Shown one piece after another: positions 1 to 9,426 of a stretch of 64,000 bases of DNA. The DNA is taken from positions 620,001 to 684,000 of the forward strand of contig NZ_AHBZ03000014.1 in assembly GCF_000238375.3 (NCBI RefSeq). Reading direction: 5' to 3'. Origin of the DNA: Pseudoalteromonas citrea (GTDB taxonomy: Bacteria; Pseudomonadota; Gammaproteobacteria; Enterobacterales; Alteromonadaceae). Under the pieces are notes generated by a model, which saw nothing but the letters and a program-made list of their open reading frames with translations, was not told the origin of the DNA and made no database searches. Each line of letters starts with the position of its first letter. Position 1 is the first letter of the stretch. The translations under genes and the position numbers were made by a program.

Positions 1-89
1 ACGGCTGCTTTGGTAACATAGTCTACTGCAAATAGCAGTAGACTTAGCCATAACCAAACTAAACCACTTTTTTGAGTTGAGTCGGTCAC
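1..89 (-). CDS. lspA: Signal peptidase II (prolipoprotein signal peptidase), 5' part only
   Basis: LspA is the inner-membrane aspartyl protease that removes lipoprotein signal peptides. Only the first 29 codons lie in the window; the gene runs off the left edge. The start is a GTG at 89, with AGGAGT at 95-100 as ribosome-binding site. The visible peptide has a hydrophobic first helix (LVWLWLSLLLF) followed by AVDYVTKAA, which matches the D-x-x-T-K box at the end of the first helix in the LspA family. It begins 9 nt after the ileS stop, the usual ileS-lspA order in gammaproteobacteria, so the two are surely co-transcribed. Confidence 0.85.
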   Translation of the reverse strand, partial: MTDSTQKSGLVWLWLSLLLFAVDYVTKAA

Positions 90-98
90 ATTATACTC

Positions 99-2924
99 CT
101 ATGCAAACTGACGCTGTTCACCGTCACCTTCAACATTGGTAATACACCGACCACAAATGTCTGAGTGCGCTTCATTCGTACCAACATCATCACAGTAATG
201 CCAACAACGTTCACATTTTTTAGCATCCGTTGCAGCAACACTAATAAACAACCCCTCAATTTCAGAGGCAATTGCATCATCAGGTTTATTCTCGACAGGT
301 GCAACATCAACTTTTGACGTTAATAAAACAAAACGTAGTTCATCACCTAATTTATTCAACGCTTCAGCTAAATCGCCATGAGTGTAAAGCGTCACTTCTG
401 CTTGTAGTGTTGCACCAATGACTTCTTCCTTACGCGCATTTTCTAGCACTCGGTTTACTTCATCACGAACAGCTAGCACACCCTGCCAATAATCGTTATC
501 TAGCTTACCTTCACTGACGTCATTTAGGCCTTCATACCATACATCGGTAAATACAAATTCACTGCGTTCGCCAGGTAATGCTTGCCAAATTTCTTGTGCT
601 GTAAAGCTCATGATAGGTGCCATCCAACGCGTCATTGCTTCTGCGATATGATAAAGCGCAGATTGACATGAACGACGTGCATGACTATCACTCTTTGCTG
701 TGTACTGACGATCTTTAATCACATCTAGATAGAATGAACCAAGTTCACCGGTACAGAAGTTCATTAGCTTCTGAGTCACTACCAGCATTTGGTAGTTATC
801 ATACGCTTCTAAAATCTCTGTTTGCAGTTGTGCTGCACGAGAAACAATCCAACGATCCAACTCAACCATATCATCAACAGCAACTAAGTCTGTTGCTGGA
901 TTGAAGCCACTTAAATTAGACAGTAAATAACGACTGGTGTTACGGATACGACGGTAGCGATCAGCAGAACGTTTAAATATTTCATCTGATACCGTCATTT
1001 CCGCGGTGTAATCCGTTGATGCCACCCATAAGCGTAAAATATCTGCACCAAGTTTATTCATGATGTTCTGTGGTGAAATCACGTTGCCTAATGACTTTGA
1101 CATTTTACGGCCATTTTCATCGACAGTGAAACCATGTGTCAGGACTTGCTTATATGGGGCATGACCATTGATCGCAACAGAAGTCATCATTGATGACATG
1201 AACCACCCTCTATGCTGATCTGAGCCTTCAAGATATAAATCAGCAGGGCCCGTCAGCTCTTCTCGTGCATCGACTACACACGCATGCGATACACCCGAGT
1301 CGAACCATACATCTAAAGTGTCTTGCACTTTCATGTATTGCTCAGCATCTTTACCTAAAAGGGTCGCCGGGTCTAAGTCATACCACGCTTGAATACCTTT
1401 GCCTTCAACCATGACCGCTACTTGCTCGATAAACGTTTCTGTATCTGGGTGTAATGCACCAGTATCTTTATCTACAAATAAAGCAATTGGCACACCCCAA
1501 GTACGCTGACGAGAAATACACCAGTCAGGACGCCCTTCGACCATATTTGCAATACGATTTTCACCCCATTCTGGCAACCACTGTGTCTTGGCGATTTCGT
1601 TTAAAGAGTCTTGGCGTAAATTAGCCTGATCCATGCTCACAAACCACTGCGGTGTTGCACGGAAAATAATTGGCGTTTTATGGCGCCAACAATGTGGGTA
1701 ACTATGCTGCAATGCATGGTGGTGCATCAAAGCACCTTTTTCAGTCAGTACTTCAATTACACTCGCATTCGCTTTAAACACATGTTGACCGCCAAACAAT
1801 GGCGTGTCTGGGAAGTAAACACCATTTGCACCAACAGGGTTTGCCACTTCTAACCCATATGCTAAACCTGCGCTGAAATCTTCTTGACCGTGGCCCGGGG
1901 CTGTATGTACAACACCAGTACCTGATTCTGTCGTCACATGCTCGGCTAAAATTACTGGCACATCAAAGTCATAAAATGGGTGCGCAACTCTCAGGTTCTC
2001 AATAGCTTGACCTTTCACATACCCCAGTACATGAAAATGGTTAAAACCAAAACGATCCATCGCATCTTTGACAAGCTCAGAACCTAAGATAAGGCGCTGT
2101 ACTTTACCTTCATCTTCCACTTGAACAAGGGCATATTCCAATGCTTCATGTACAGCTACTGCACGGTTTGCAGGCAATGTCCAAGGCGTTGTCGTCCATA
2201 TCACGGTACCGACACTGCCTTCACCTTGATGCCCTTCAGCCAAATCAAATGCAGCTACTACAGCCGCTTGATCTACAAAATCAAACTTTACATCAATCGC
2301 TGGAGACTGTTTATCTTGATACTCAACTTCTGCTTCCGCTAATGCTGAGCCACAGTCAGTACACCAATGCACTGGCTTTGCACCTTTATGTAAATGACCA
2401 CTTTTGATGATACGACCTAACACACGAATTGCATTCGCTTCGAAGTCAAAGTTCATCGTCAAGTAAGGTTTGTCCCAGTCACCAAACACACCTAGGCGTT
2501 TAAAGTCAGCTTTTTGGCCTTCAACTTGCTTTTGCGCATAAGCACGGCATTTCTCTCGAAACTCAGCCGCGGTAACTTTCTTACCAGGCTTACCCACTTT
2601 TTTCTCTACCTGTAGCTCGATTGGTAGACCATGGCAGTCCCAACCAGGTACATACGGCGCATCAAAATCAGATAATGTTTTCGACTTAATAATAATATCT
2701 TTCAGAATCTTATTTACCGAGTGACCTAAGTGAATATCACCATTCGCGTACGGAGGGCCATCATGTAAAATAAATGGCTTCTTACCTTTTTTCGCGCTAC
2801 GGATCTGACCATATAAGTCTTGTTCGTACCAAGTTTTCAACATTTTTGGTTCGCGTTGCGCTAAGTTACCACGCATTGGAAACTCAGTTTCCGGTAAATT
2901 CAGAGTGTGTTTGTAGTCGCTCAT
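99..2924 (-). CDS. ileS: Isoleucyl-tRNA synthetase
   Basis: Charges tRNA-Ile with isoleucine in the cytoplasm. The 941-residue protein has the usual bacterial class I layout: HIGH motif as HLGH at residues 65-68, a large CP1 editing domain, and the KMSKS loop at residues 607-611. The C-terminal zinc finger is complete (CERCWHYC ... CGRC, about residues 900-925), as in mupirocin-sensitive bacterial IleRS. ATG start; the ribF stop is 21 nt upstream and lspA follows 9 nt downstream, so ribF-ileS-lspA form one minus-strand operon. Length and motifs agree with the E. coli enzyme and nothing is odd. Confidence 0.99.
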   Translation of the reverse strand: MSDYKHTLNLPETEFPMRGNLAQREPKMLKTWYEQDLYGQIRSAKKGKKPFILHDGPPYANGDIHLGHSVNKILKDIIIKSKTLSDFDAPYVPGWDCHGLPIELQVEKKVGKPGKKVTAAEFREKCRAYAQKQVEGQKADFKRLGVFGDWDKPYLTMNFDFEANAIRVLGRIIKSGHLHKGAKPVHWCTDCGSALAEAEVEYQDKQSPAIDVKFDFVDQAAVVAAFDLAEGHQGEGSVGTVIWTTTPWTLPANRAVAVHEALEYALVQVEDEGKVQRLILGSELVKDAMDRFGFNHFHVLGYVKGQAIENLRVAHPFYDFDVPVILAEHVTTESGTGVVHTAPGHGQEDFSAGLAYGLEVANPVGANGVYFPDTPLFGGQHVFKANASVIEVLTEKGALMHHHALQHSYPHCWRHKTPIIFRATPQWFVSMDQANLRQDSLNEIAKTQWLPEWGENRIANMVEGRPDWCISRQRTWGVPIALFVDKDTGALHPDTETFIEQVAVMVEGKGIQAWYDLDPATLLGKDAEQYMKVQDTLDVWFDSGVSHACVVDAREELTGPADLYLEGSDQHRGWFMSSMMTSVAINGHAPYKQVLTHGFTVDENGRKMSKSLGNVISPQNIMNKLGADILRLWVASTDYTAEMTVSDEIFKRSADRYRRIRNTSRYLLSNLSGFNPATDLVAVDDMVELDRWIVSRAAQLQTEILEAYDNYQMLVVTQKLMNFCTGELGSFYLDVIKDRQYTAKSDSHARRSCQSALYHIAEAMTRWMAPIMSFTAQEIWQALPGERSEFVFTDVWYEGLNDVSEGKLDNDYWQGVLAVRDEVNRVLENARKEEVIGATLQAEVTLYTHGDLAEALNKLGDELRFVLLTSKVDVAPVENKPDDAIASEIEGLFISVAATDAKKCERCWHYCDDVGTNEAHSDICGRCITNVEGDGEQRQFA

Positions 2925-2945
2925 TTATCCTAGTTTCCGTATCGG

Positions 2946-3872
2946 CTACTTAAAATTAAAACATTGCTTAGCGTCAGCAACATCTGTTGCTATTTGCGCT
3001 GTTAACTGCGGCAATGTATCGAATTTTTGTTCATTACGAAGCTTTTTAACCAGCTCCACTTGCATAAAATGTCCGTAAACATCTTGATTAAAATCAAAAA
3101 GGTGCACTTCTAATAAGGCCTTTGTACCATTTAGCGTTGGCTTAGTACCAACGTTAGCAACACCTTTGTACTGCTTGCCATTTAAATTGACCCGAACAGC
3201 AAAAACCCCTTGAACAGGGATCACTTGGCGCTTTAACGCAATATTCGCAGTGCGAAAACCAAGCTCTCTGCCTTTTTTCCAACCATGAATAACACGGCCT
3301 GCTATGGCATATGTGTGACCTAGCATTTGATGTGCGGTATCTAAATCACCTTTGGCTAACGCCGCTCTTATCAAAGTACTACTTACCCGACAGTCATCGC
3401 GGCGCAAACTCGCTGTGCTTTTCACATGCATAGAGACGGACTCGCCAATCTCTTTAAGCATATTAAAGTCACCTCGACGTGCATGACCAAATTTAAAATC
3501 ATCACCAACTGTTAAAGCTTTCACCCCAAGCTTTTCAGCTAATATGTGCTGAACAAAATATTCGGCGCTTTGTTGAGCAAACTGTTGCGTAAAACTCACA
3601 CAAATCACACGGTCAATATTAAGTTTTGCTAATAAAGCTAACTTGTCTCTTAACCGAGTTAGCCTGGCTGGTGCTTTATCTTTGGCAAAAAACTCTTGAG
3701 GCTGACGTTCAAATAACATGACTGTGCTAGGCAAGTTGTAGCGCTTAGAATCTTGCACTAGGCCCTTTAAAACCTCAACATGCCCTAAGTGCACACCGTC
3801 AAAGTTACCTATCGTTAACACGCAACCGAAATGATGGGGTCGAATGTTATGGATGCCTCTGATCAGCTGCAT
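2946..3872 (-). CDS. ribF: Bifunctional riboflavin kinase / FAD synthetase
   Basis: Makes FMN from riboflavin and FAD from FMN. The 308-residue protein has the N-terminal nucleotidyltransferase domain with GNFDGVHLGH at residues 22-31, then a C-terminal flavokinase domain beginning near residue 185 (GRVIHGWKKGRELGFRTANI, with the conserved G-T-A-N substrate loop). ATG start. It sits between murJ (79 nt upstream) and ileS (21 nt downstream), the standard gammaproteobacterial order. Confidence 0.98.
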   Translation of the reverse strand: MQLIRGIHNIRPHHFGCVLTIGNFDGVHLGHVEVLKGLVQDSKRYNLPSTVMLFERQPQEFFAKDKAPARLTRLRDKLALLAKLNIDRVICVSFTQQFAQQSAEYFVQHILAEKLGVKALTVGDDFKFGHARRGDFNMLKEIGESVSMHVKSTASLRRDDCRVSSTLIRAALAKGDLDTAHQMLGHTYAIAGRVIHGWKKGRELGFRTANIALKRQVIPVQGVFAVRVNLNGKQYKGVANVGTKPTLNGTKALLEVHLFDFNQDVYGHFMQVELVKKLRNEQKFDTLPQLTAQIATDVADAKQCFNFK

Positions 3873-3951
3873 TACGTCATAGCCTTAATTACGTTAATCT
3901 TCAAAGTGCCCGATTATACCCAAGTTGCTTAAAAATGCGAACACCTGCATG

Positions 3952-5520
3952 TCACACTCGAACATCTTTAATCGTCTTAACTCTCACACCCATCAAAAAC
4001 AGGGTGAAAAAATAGAGTGTCATTGCTAATGCTAATAAAATGCAAAGCAACCCAACTTGATCAATGAAGGCCCAAGAACGCCACGCGAATTGCGCACTGA
4101 AGTACCATATGCTTAAGCCCATAATAATTGAAGAAACAAGGCACTTGAGAGCAAACCACCCTGTAAATGATGACACGATAAAGACACCTTGCTTAGCTAG
4201 CTTATTGTATAGTAAATATGCATTACAGCTTGCTGATAATGATGTTGCCAATGCTAAACCTAAATAACCAATAAAAGGGGCCAATGCAATGTTAAAAAGC
4301 ATATTTAACACGAGTGTAATAATACCAATTTTAACTGGCGTCTTGGTATCTTGACGCGCATAAAACCCGGGGGCCAGTACTTTAATCAACATAAAGCTAA
4401 CAAGGCCAACAGAGTATGCAGAAACACCCAAACTAACCGCTTTAACATGATCAACCTCTCCCTCTGAGAATGCGCCATGATCAAATAAAACAGTAATGAT
4501 TAATGGACTGATCACTATCAGTCCTGCCATCGCAGGGAAACCTAAAAAGAGAACAAAGCGTACCCCCCAGTCTAATGTCACTTGGAAGTCATCAGCCGCA
4601 TTATTGGCATGTAATTTAGATAACGCGGGTAAAATAACCGTCGCAATCCCAATGCCAAATAACCCTAATGGGAATTCAATTAAGCGATCTGAATAATAAA
4701 GCCATGCTATCGACCCTGTCACCAAAAGCGATGCTATCACAGTATCTAACAGCAAATTGATTTGGCTAATAGACACACCAAACATAGCAGGAAGCATTAG
4801 TTTTCGTACTTTAGTTACTTCTGGCGAGTGCCATGCGAAGGTGGGCTTTTGCAACATACCAATGCGTAACAAAAACGGTAATTGGAACACAAGCTGTGCG
4901 GCGCCCCCAACAAACACACCAATTGCTAATGCATATGCGCCATTATCAAAATTATCATGCAATAAGATAGCACAGCTAATAATTGCAATATTGAGAAGCA
5001 CTGGCGTAAACGCCGCGGCAGCAAATTTATTGTATACATTAAGTATCGCACCACTTAATGCGACTAAGCTGACAAAAAATAAGTAGGGGAAAGTGAATTT
5101 CAATAATGTGCTGGCAAGCTCGAATTTCGCCGCTTCCTCTCCTCCTTGCCACCAATCAATAAACCAGCCAGTACCAAACAATGCGGCAATAACAGGTGAG
5201 CCAACGACCCCAAGTAATGTCACACACAACAAAATAGTGCCCAGTGTACCAGCAGCTTGACCCACAAAAACTCTCACTTTATCGTCACCATGCTGTTCTT
5301 TAATCTCAGACAGTACGGGGACAAATGCTTGCGCAAATGCACCTTCAGCAAATAATCGACGCAGAAAATTTGGGATCCGATTAGCGAATAAAAATACATC
5401 AGCGGCTAAGCCAGCCCCTAATAAGTTGGCAACCACGGCATCCCTAATCAATCCCATAACCCTTGAAATCATCGTCATGGCGCTCACTATCATGCCTGAT
5501 TTAAATAACCCCTTTGCCAC
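3952..5520 (-). CDS. murJ: Lipid II flippase MurJ (MviN family)
   Basis: Inner-membrane MOP-superfamily transporter that moves lipid II to the periplasmic face for peptidoglycan synthesis. The protein is almost entirely hydrophobic, consistent with about 14 transmembrane helices, and carries the conserved N-terminal stretch SAMTMISRVMGLIRDA and the RRLFAEGAFAQAFVP loop. I place the start at GTG 5520 (MAKGLFKSG..., 522 aa), because GGAG lies 6 nt upstream of it. An in-frame TTG at 5532 would put that same GGAG inside the coding sequence. The operon continues into ribF and ileS. Confidence 0.96.
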   Translation of the reverse strand: MAKGLFKSGMIVSAMTMISRVMGLIRDAVVANLLGAGLAADVFLFANRIPNFLRRLFAEGAFAQAFVPVLSEIKEQHGDDKVRVFVGQAAGTLGTILLCVTLLGVVGSPVIAALFGTGWFIDWWQGGEEAAKFELASTLLKFTFPYLFFVSLVALSGAILNVYNKFAAAAFTPVLLNIAIISCAILLHDNFDNGAYALAIGVFVGGAAQLVFQLPFLLRIGMLQKPTFAWHSPEVTKVRKLMLPAMFGVSISQINLLLDTVIASLLVTGSIAWLYYSDRLIEFPLGLFGIGIATVILPALSKLHANNAADDFQVTLDWGVRFVLFLGFPAMAGLIVISPLIITVLFDHGAFSEGEVDHVKAVSLGVSAYSVGLVSFMLIKVLAPGFYARQDTKTPVKIGIITLVLNMLFNIALAPFIGYLGLALATSLSASCNAYLLYNKLAKQGVFIVSSFTGWFALKCLVSSIIMGLSIWYFSAQFAWRSWAFIDQVGLLCILLALAMTLYFFTLFLMGVRVKTIKDVRV

Positions 5521-5532
5521 TGTATGCTCCAA

Positions 5533-5885
5533 AAATAAAAAACGCGTAAATTATGCCATAGTCTCTTGCCTATGTTGACATTATCAGTGTGAGCTTTGGC
5601 TGAATTAGAAAAATATCTATATCTAACACTAGGTGTAGTAATTAAGATTTGATACAATAAGGGCATTAATCACTGGATGCGAGAAACTCACACCGTATTT
5701 TTGTGGTTCATGTACCTGTTAAAACTGATCGCCAAACGCATTAAGCCAAGGTTTTCGTCACCACAGGTTACAATTACGAAGAGACAAAGGTCGTGGTAGT
5801 CAATATATGTTGACTTTTGCCAATAAAACAGGCATATTCCTCGGCCTTTAAATTAAGCTTATTTTAAGATTGTTAGGAGCAAACC
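5533..5885 (+). promoter_or_regulatory. rpsT leader with sigma70-type promoter
   Basis: This 353-base gap between divergent murJ and rpsT holds the rpsT control region. TTGACT (5810-5815) and CATATT (5833-5838) are separated by 17 nt and followed by the GC-rich stretch CCTCGGCC, a discriminator type often seen at stringently controlled ribosomal promoters. The ribosome-binding site AGGAG is at 5875-5879. A second, weaker promoter may lie further upstream around the TACAAT at 5652-5657. A 40-codon ORF at 5677-5799 is discussed under the findings. Confidence 0.6.
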
Positions 5886-6146
5886 TTGGCTAACATCAAG
5901 TCTGCAAAAAAACGCGCTATCACTAGCGAAAAACGTCGTCAACACAACGCAAGCCGTCGTTCAATGATGCGTACTTACTTCAAAAAAGTACTAGTTGCTA
6001 TTGAAGCTGGTAACAAAGAAGCTGCAACTGAAGCTTTCGCTGCCGCTACACCAATCCTAGACCGTTACGCAGCTAAAGGTCTAATTCACAAAAATAAAGC
6101 AGCTCGTCATAAGAGCCGCTTAAATGCTAAAATCAAAGCTCTATAA
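5886..6146 (+). CDS. rpsT: 30S ribosomal protein S20
   Basis: Small basic 16S rRNA-binding protein of the 30S subunit, 86 residues, starting [18 protein letters not shown] and rich in Lys, Arg and Ala along its whole length. The start is TTG at 5886, with AGGAG 6 nt upstream. The E. coli gene also starts with UUG, where this weak codon is part of its autogenous control; the same is likely here. It is monocistronic: own promoter upstream and intrinsic terminator downstream. Confidence 0.98.
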   Translation: MANIKSAKKRAITSEKRRQHNASRRSMMRTYFKKVLVAIEAGNKEAATEAFAAATPILDRYAAKGLIHKNKAARHKSRLNAKIKAL

Positions 6147-6167
6147 TTTTTGATTTTAATGTGAATT

Positions 6168-6195
6168 AAAAAAACCGACTTTCGTCGGTTTTTTT
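6168..6195. terminator. Bidirectional intrinsic terminator between rpsT and the response regulator
   Basis: Stem CCGAC / GTCGG extended by an A-run on the left and a T-run on the right, loop TTTC. Because A- and T-runs flank both sides it can serve rpsT (plus strand) and the convergent receiver gene (minus strand). Confidence 0.9.
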
Positions 6196-6206
6196 GTCTC
6201 TAATAT

Positions 6207-6590
6207 TTAGGTTAATTCCAATTCTGGATAGAACTTCTTTAACATTGCCGCAATTTTCTTTGGTGAAAATGGCTTAACTACAAACCCTTTAGCCCCCCGC
6301 TCTATCGCATCTTTAACATTATCTACTGTTGAATGTGCTGAAACCATCACGACATTGATATCAGCGTTGATTTGATTAAGCTGCGCAATTATCTCTTTAC
6401 CATCTCCATCTGGTAACTCTATATCTAAAAATACAATATCAAAATGCTGTTCTTCACACGCTTTAATACATTGGGTTGCTGTTGAAGCTTCCCTTACATG
6501 ATCAATCCCCAAGTGCATGAGTGTTTGGTGCAAAAAGCTGCGAACAGTTCCTACATCATCGACGATTAAAATTGAGATTTGCTGTTCCAT
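6207..6590 (-). CDS. Receiver-only (CheY-like) response regulator
   Basis: A 127-residue stand-alone REC domain with all phosphorylation residues: acidic pair D11-D12, phospho-acceptor D56 (FLDIELPDGDG), S84 as the Thr/Ser switch and K106 in the KPF motif. No output domain follows, so it must act by protein contact, as CheY, phosphorelay intermediates and some stringent-response-linked receivers do. No kinase gene is adjacent, so the partner is unknown. It ends facing the rpsT terminator and starts divergently from the small membrane-protein gene at 6684. ATG start preceded by a GGAAAGGA-like site. Confidence 0.9.
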   Translation of the reverse strand: MEQQISILIVDDVGTVRSFLHQTLMHLGIDHVREASTATQCIKACEEQHFDIVFLDIELPDGDGKEIIAQLNQINADINVVMVSAHSTVDNVKDAIERGAKGFVVKPFSPKKIAAMLKKFYPELELT

Positions 6591-6683
6591 TATCCTTTCC
6601 CGTAGGCTGCCAAACTAAAATAAGCTATTATAAACATAATAGATCTATTATAGAGTCCTGCAACCAAAAGGCCATACACAGGA

Positions 6684-7121
6684 ATGTCAAAGCAAGCAAA
6701 AAAACAATCATTACTTGGGCAAGCACAAGGTAAACGCCCTAATCGCCGTCCATCTCAAAAAAAAGCAAGTCCGACCGCTAATAAACCGGCCGCAGATAGC
6801 ACTGCTATCATCGAAGAAAAAAGCAGTAGTAAAGTCAAATGGCTAATAATGGCAGCGCTGATACTGTTAATTATATTGTTCCCAAAACCTAAGTTACTTA
6901 CCTATGAAAAGCTTGGCCTTGTAGCACAAAGTATCTATTGGCCAGGGCTTCCAGGCGTGGACCCAATTCTACTTGACTCAACCCTTTACCCACAGCCTGC
7001 ATTAGATAGAAATACATTATACCTGTGTGCTGACAGAGCAAACCCAAAAACCTGTCATAAATATCAAATCATCGAGCAGAAAGGGGTTTTCTCAGCAATT
7101 TATAAATACATTTTGGATTAA
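6684..7121 (+). CDS. Hypothetical protein with one membrane segment
   Basis: 145 residues of unrecognised family. The first ~45 residues are Lys/Ser/Pro-rich and probably disordered. One transmembrane helix follows (WLIMAALILLIILF, about residues 52-66), then an extracytoplasmic part of about 75 residues with two cysteines (LYLCADRANPKTCHKY) that could form a disulfide. By the positive-inside rule the basic N-terminus is cytoplasmic. The start ATG follows CAGGA closely. It is the first of three short plus-strand genes leading to smrA. Confidence 0.75.
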   Translation: MSKQAKKQSLLGQAQGKRPNRRPSQKKASPTANKPAADSTAIIEEKSSSKVKWLIMAALILLIILFPKPKLLTYEKLGLVAQSIYWPGLPGVDPILLDSTLYPQPALDRNTLYLCADRANPKTCHKYQIIEQKGVFSAIYKYILD

Positions 7122-7221
7122 AAAAACTAATCTGAAATATGTAAAAATACTCGTTTGATACTCGGTTAAAGGATCACCATAATGGCGCTCCTTTAAACAA
7201 CCATGGAAAACCAAACAGACC

Positions 7222-7464
7222 ATGCCTTACGAGTTCGACTGGCTCTTAAATACCGTATTGTTAATACTTGGCTTTGGTGCCTTTTTTATCAATCACTTAA
7301 CTCTCTTACGCGTTGCCGCAGTGGCAGCATGCAGCCTTTTGTTTCTTTCGTTTAGTCTGGACTTGGTGAATACCAGTGTGGTTTCTAATTTAAGCCTAAT
7401 ATTAATTAATACATTTTATCTATTTAAAGTGTACACATTTGGACAATTAAATCTAAGTCAGTAG
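7222..7464 (+). CDS. Small membrane protein, possibly YgjV/CBU_0592-like
   Basis: 80 residues forming about three hydrophobic helices (LLNTVLLILGFGAFFI, LLRVAAVAACSLLFLSF, VSNLSLILINTFYLFKVY). The pattern of a helix-forming D-W-L start and an N-T-F-Y-L-F-K end resembles the small YgjV/CBU_0592-type membrane family; this resemblance is from memory and only suggestive. No clear ribosome-binding site precedes the ATG, and an ATG at 7203 in another frame overlaps, so the start is uncertain. Confidence 0.5.
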   Translation: MPYEFDWLLNTVLLILGFGAFFINHLTLLRVAAVAACSLLFLSFSLDLVNTSVVSNLSLILINTFYLFKVYTFGQLNLSQ

Positions 7465-7522
7465 TCAAGCCAATTGAACTACGCTAAAATCATAGCCATA
7501 TACAGCAGTTAAGAGGTTTCGT

Positions 7523-8104
7523 ATGGCTATGACTGATGAAGAACTATTTTTAGCATCTATGGGTGATGTAGTTCCTTTAGCAAAAAGCAGCCAAGCTGAA
7601 CTCACTCAAATAAAAATAGAACCCACCATCGCTCAGCTAGAAAAGCGCAAAGCTGCCGAGCAAGCGTTATCTCTCGATGTAAACTTCCTCTCAACAGAGT
7701 ACGTTGATTTACTCAACCCGCACGATATTCTTGCTTTCAAAAAACCGGGCGTTCAAGAAGGCGTTTACAAAAAGCTTAGATTAGGGAAATACCAAATTGA
7801 TGCGACAATCGACCTACACGGTCGGCGCTTCCATAACGCTCGAACTGCGTTATTTGAATTCATTGTCGATTGTCATAAAGATAATATCCGAGCGCTATTA
7901 CTGCGCCATGGAATTGGTTTGCACAGCAAACCTGTACCTGCCATATTAAAAAGCTATATAAATAAGTGGCTGCAAGAGATCCCCGAAGTATTATGTTTTC
8001 ACTCTGCGCTACGCTGCGACGGCGGCAACGGCTCAACTTACGTTTTGCTAAAGAAAAACGACGAGCAAAAAACACAAACAAAAGAAATTTATGCTAAACG
8101 TTAA
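7523..8104 (+). CDS. smrA: Smr-domain protein (SmrA type, putative DNA endonuclease)
   Basis: 193 residues: a charged N-terminal region of about 90 residues followed by an Smr domain. The domain motifs are present: IDLHG (the D-L-H-G core, near residue 97), LLRHGIGLHS (the H-G-x-G element) and a C-terminal SALRCDGGNGSTYVLLK. Smr domains of this group nick or cleave branched DNA or RNA; which one applies cannot be read from the sequence. ATG start with AAGAGG upstream; a second in-frame ATG lies two codons on. Confidence 0.85.
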   Translation: MAMTDEELFLASMGDVVPLAKSSQAELTQIKIEPTIAQLEKRKAAEQALSLDVNFLSTEYVDLLNPHDILAFKKPGVQEGVYKKLRLGKYQIDATIDLHGRRFHNARTALFEFIVDCHKDNIRALLLRHGIGLHSKPVPAILKSYINKWLQEIPEVLCFHSALRCDGGNGSTYVLLKKNDEQKTQTKEIYAKR

Positions 8105-8127
8105 CGGGATCTCAGTTAACGTTTTTC
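8096..8127 (+). terminator. Hairpin terminator overlapping the smrA stop codon
   Basis: AACGTTAAC and GTTAACGTT pair perfectly around a GGGATCTCA loop and are followed by TTTT. The stop codon of smrA is inside the left arm. Confidence 0.75.
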
Positions 8128-8138
8128 CATAAAAGGCA

Positions 8139-8231
8139 TTACGTTGCTTGAGTGAACATAGCAGAAACACCTAAAAGCACGACCGATAACACGACCAATG
8201 ATAATTTAGCTCCGCTCTGTTTACTTTTCAT
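8139..8231 (-). CDS. Short single-span membrane peptide (30 aa)
   Basis: A 30-codon ORF with ATG start, GAAGG about 9 nt upstream and a TAA stop. The peptide is a basic N-terminus (MKSKQSGAKL), a 15-residue hydrophobic helix (SLVVLSVVLLGVSAM) and a short FTQAT tail, which is the typical make-up of bacterial small membrane proteins. It has no recognised homologue here. It lies alone between smrA (convergent) and the GhrA-like gene, so it would need its own promoter; a 17-bp palindrome sits 80 bp upstream. Confidence 0.45.
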   Translation of the reverse strand: MKSKQSGAKLSLVVLSVVLLGVSAMFTQAT

Positions 8232-8339
8232 CGTTAACGCCTTCTTATTATTATAATTATTTATCTACCAACAGTACTGAATGTAATCAAATGTCTCAAT
8301 ATGTTTTTTTATACAGTATTGTACTGTAAGAAGTACCCT

Positions 8340-9260
8340 TTAATACCCAGCACTTCTATCAATGATATTTTGTAATGGTCGTTGTTCATTACTTGCATTG
8401 ATGTTAATCGTGATCTGCTCACATACGGATGTTAAGTCTGTAATAGCAGCACAATGTGGTGTCATTGTGATCAATGGATGGTGCCAGAAAGGATGCTCTG
8501 AGGGCAATGGCTCTTCACTAAATACGTCTAGCGTAGCACCTGCCAATTTATTATTATCCAATGCCCAAATTAGATCTTCATCTATCAAGTGTTGGCCACG
8601 AGCCACATTAATTAACACACAATGTGCCGGTACTTGTTCAAATAAAGTCCGATTTAATATTCCAGAAGTCTGCACAGTTAAAGGAAGCAAACACACGATA
8701 TAATCTAAACTCTCTAGAAACTGATTAAATGCAGCTTCCCCGTGATAACTTGTTACCCCTTCTATACTTTTTTTAGTTCTTGACCAACCACTTACGATAA
8801 AGCCATTATTAAGGAACCTTTTTGCAGCAGCTTGCCCTAACTCACCTAAGCCTAAAATCCCAACATGGTTATAAGGCTTAACACGCCTTGGTTTCCATTC
8901 ACATAAATGTTGCTTCAAATTATATTCTCGCAACCGAAGTTTATGGGCTAACGCATGGGTCAAGACATATTCTGCCATATCATCCGCCAGGCCTGTATCA
9001 ACAATGCGAGTTACAACTACATGTGGTAGGAGGTGATCCAACTCAATACCATCAACGCCAGCCCCATATGACTGCACAACTTTCAAATTAGGTAATTGTG
9101 CCCATAGGGCTTGTGGCGCATTCCACGCAATCACAAATTCAATCTCAGATAAATTCGTACAATGTGGCCACTCAGAAATCATAACCTCTGGTAAGGATAA
9201 ACGAAGTTTGTGCATTAATTTCGTATTATCACGTCCAGTAACACATATTAAAACTGACAT
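8340..9260 (-). CDS. ghrA: D-2-hydroxyacid dehydrogenase, glyoxylate/hydroxypyruvate reductase A-like
   Basis: 306 residues of the D-isomer-specific 2-hydroxyacid dehydrogenase family, reducing glyoxylate or hydroxypyruvate with NAD(P)H. The Rossmann motif is HVGILGLGELGQAA, and the catalytic triad is visible as NVARG (Arg), DVFSEEPLP (Glu) and TPHCAA (His). The SRTKKS after the dinucleotide fold carries Arg/Lys after Ser, suggesting NADPH. The C-terminal pattern (PHCAAIT ... DRSAGY) matches GhrA rather than SerA or LdhA. ATG start; monocistronic. Confidence 0.85.
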   Translation of the reverse strand: MSVLICVTGRDNTKLMHKLRLSLPEVMISEWPHCTNLSEIEFVIAWNAPQALWAQLPNLKVVQSYGAGVDGIELDHLLPHVVVTRIVDTGLADDMAEYVLTHALAHKLRLREYNLKQHLCEWKPRRVKPYNHVGILGLGELGQAAAKRFLNNGFIVSGWSRTKKSIEGVTSYHGEAAFNQFLESLDYIVCLLPLTVQTSGILNRTLFEQVPAHCVLINVARGQHLIDEDLIWALDNNKLAGATLDVFSEEPLPSEHPFWHHPLITMTPHCAAITDLTSVCEQITININASNEQRPLQNIIDRSAGY

Positions 9261-9426
9261 TTATTTTTCTCTGCACTCTAAGAGGAAGCGCTATGTTAAC
9301 CTTATCATTACTACTTTCATAGTAATGGCAATATGACCGTTGTCATATAAATGCCAGAACCTTGCAACAAGCTTGTCACAAGATATTTTTACTCTGTGGT
9401 TACTGCATACATTAACAGAGTCAATC

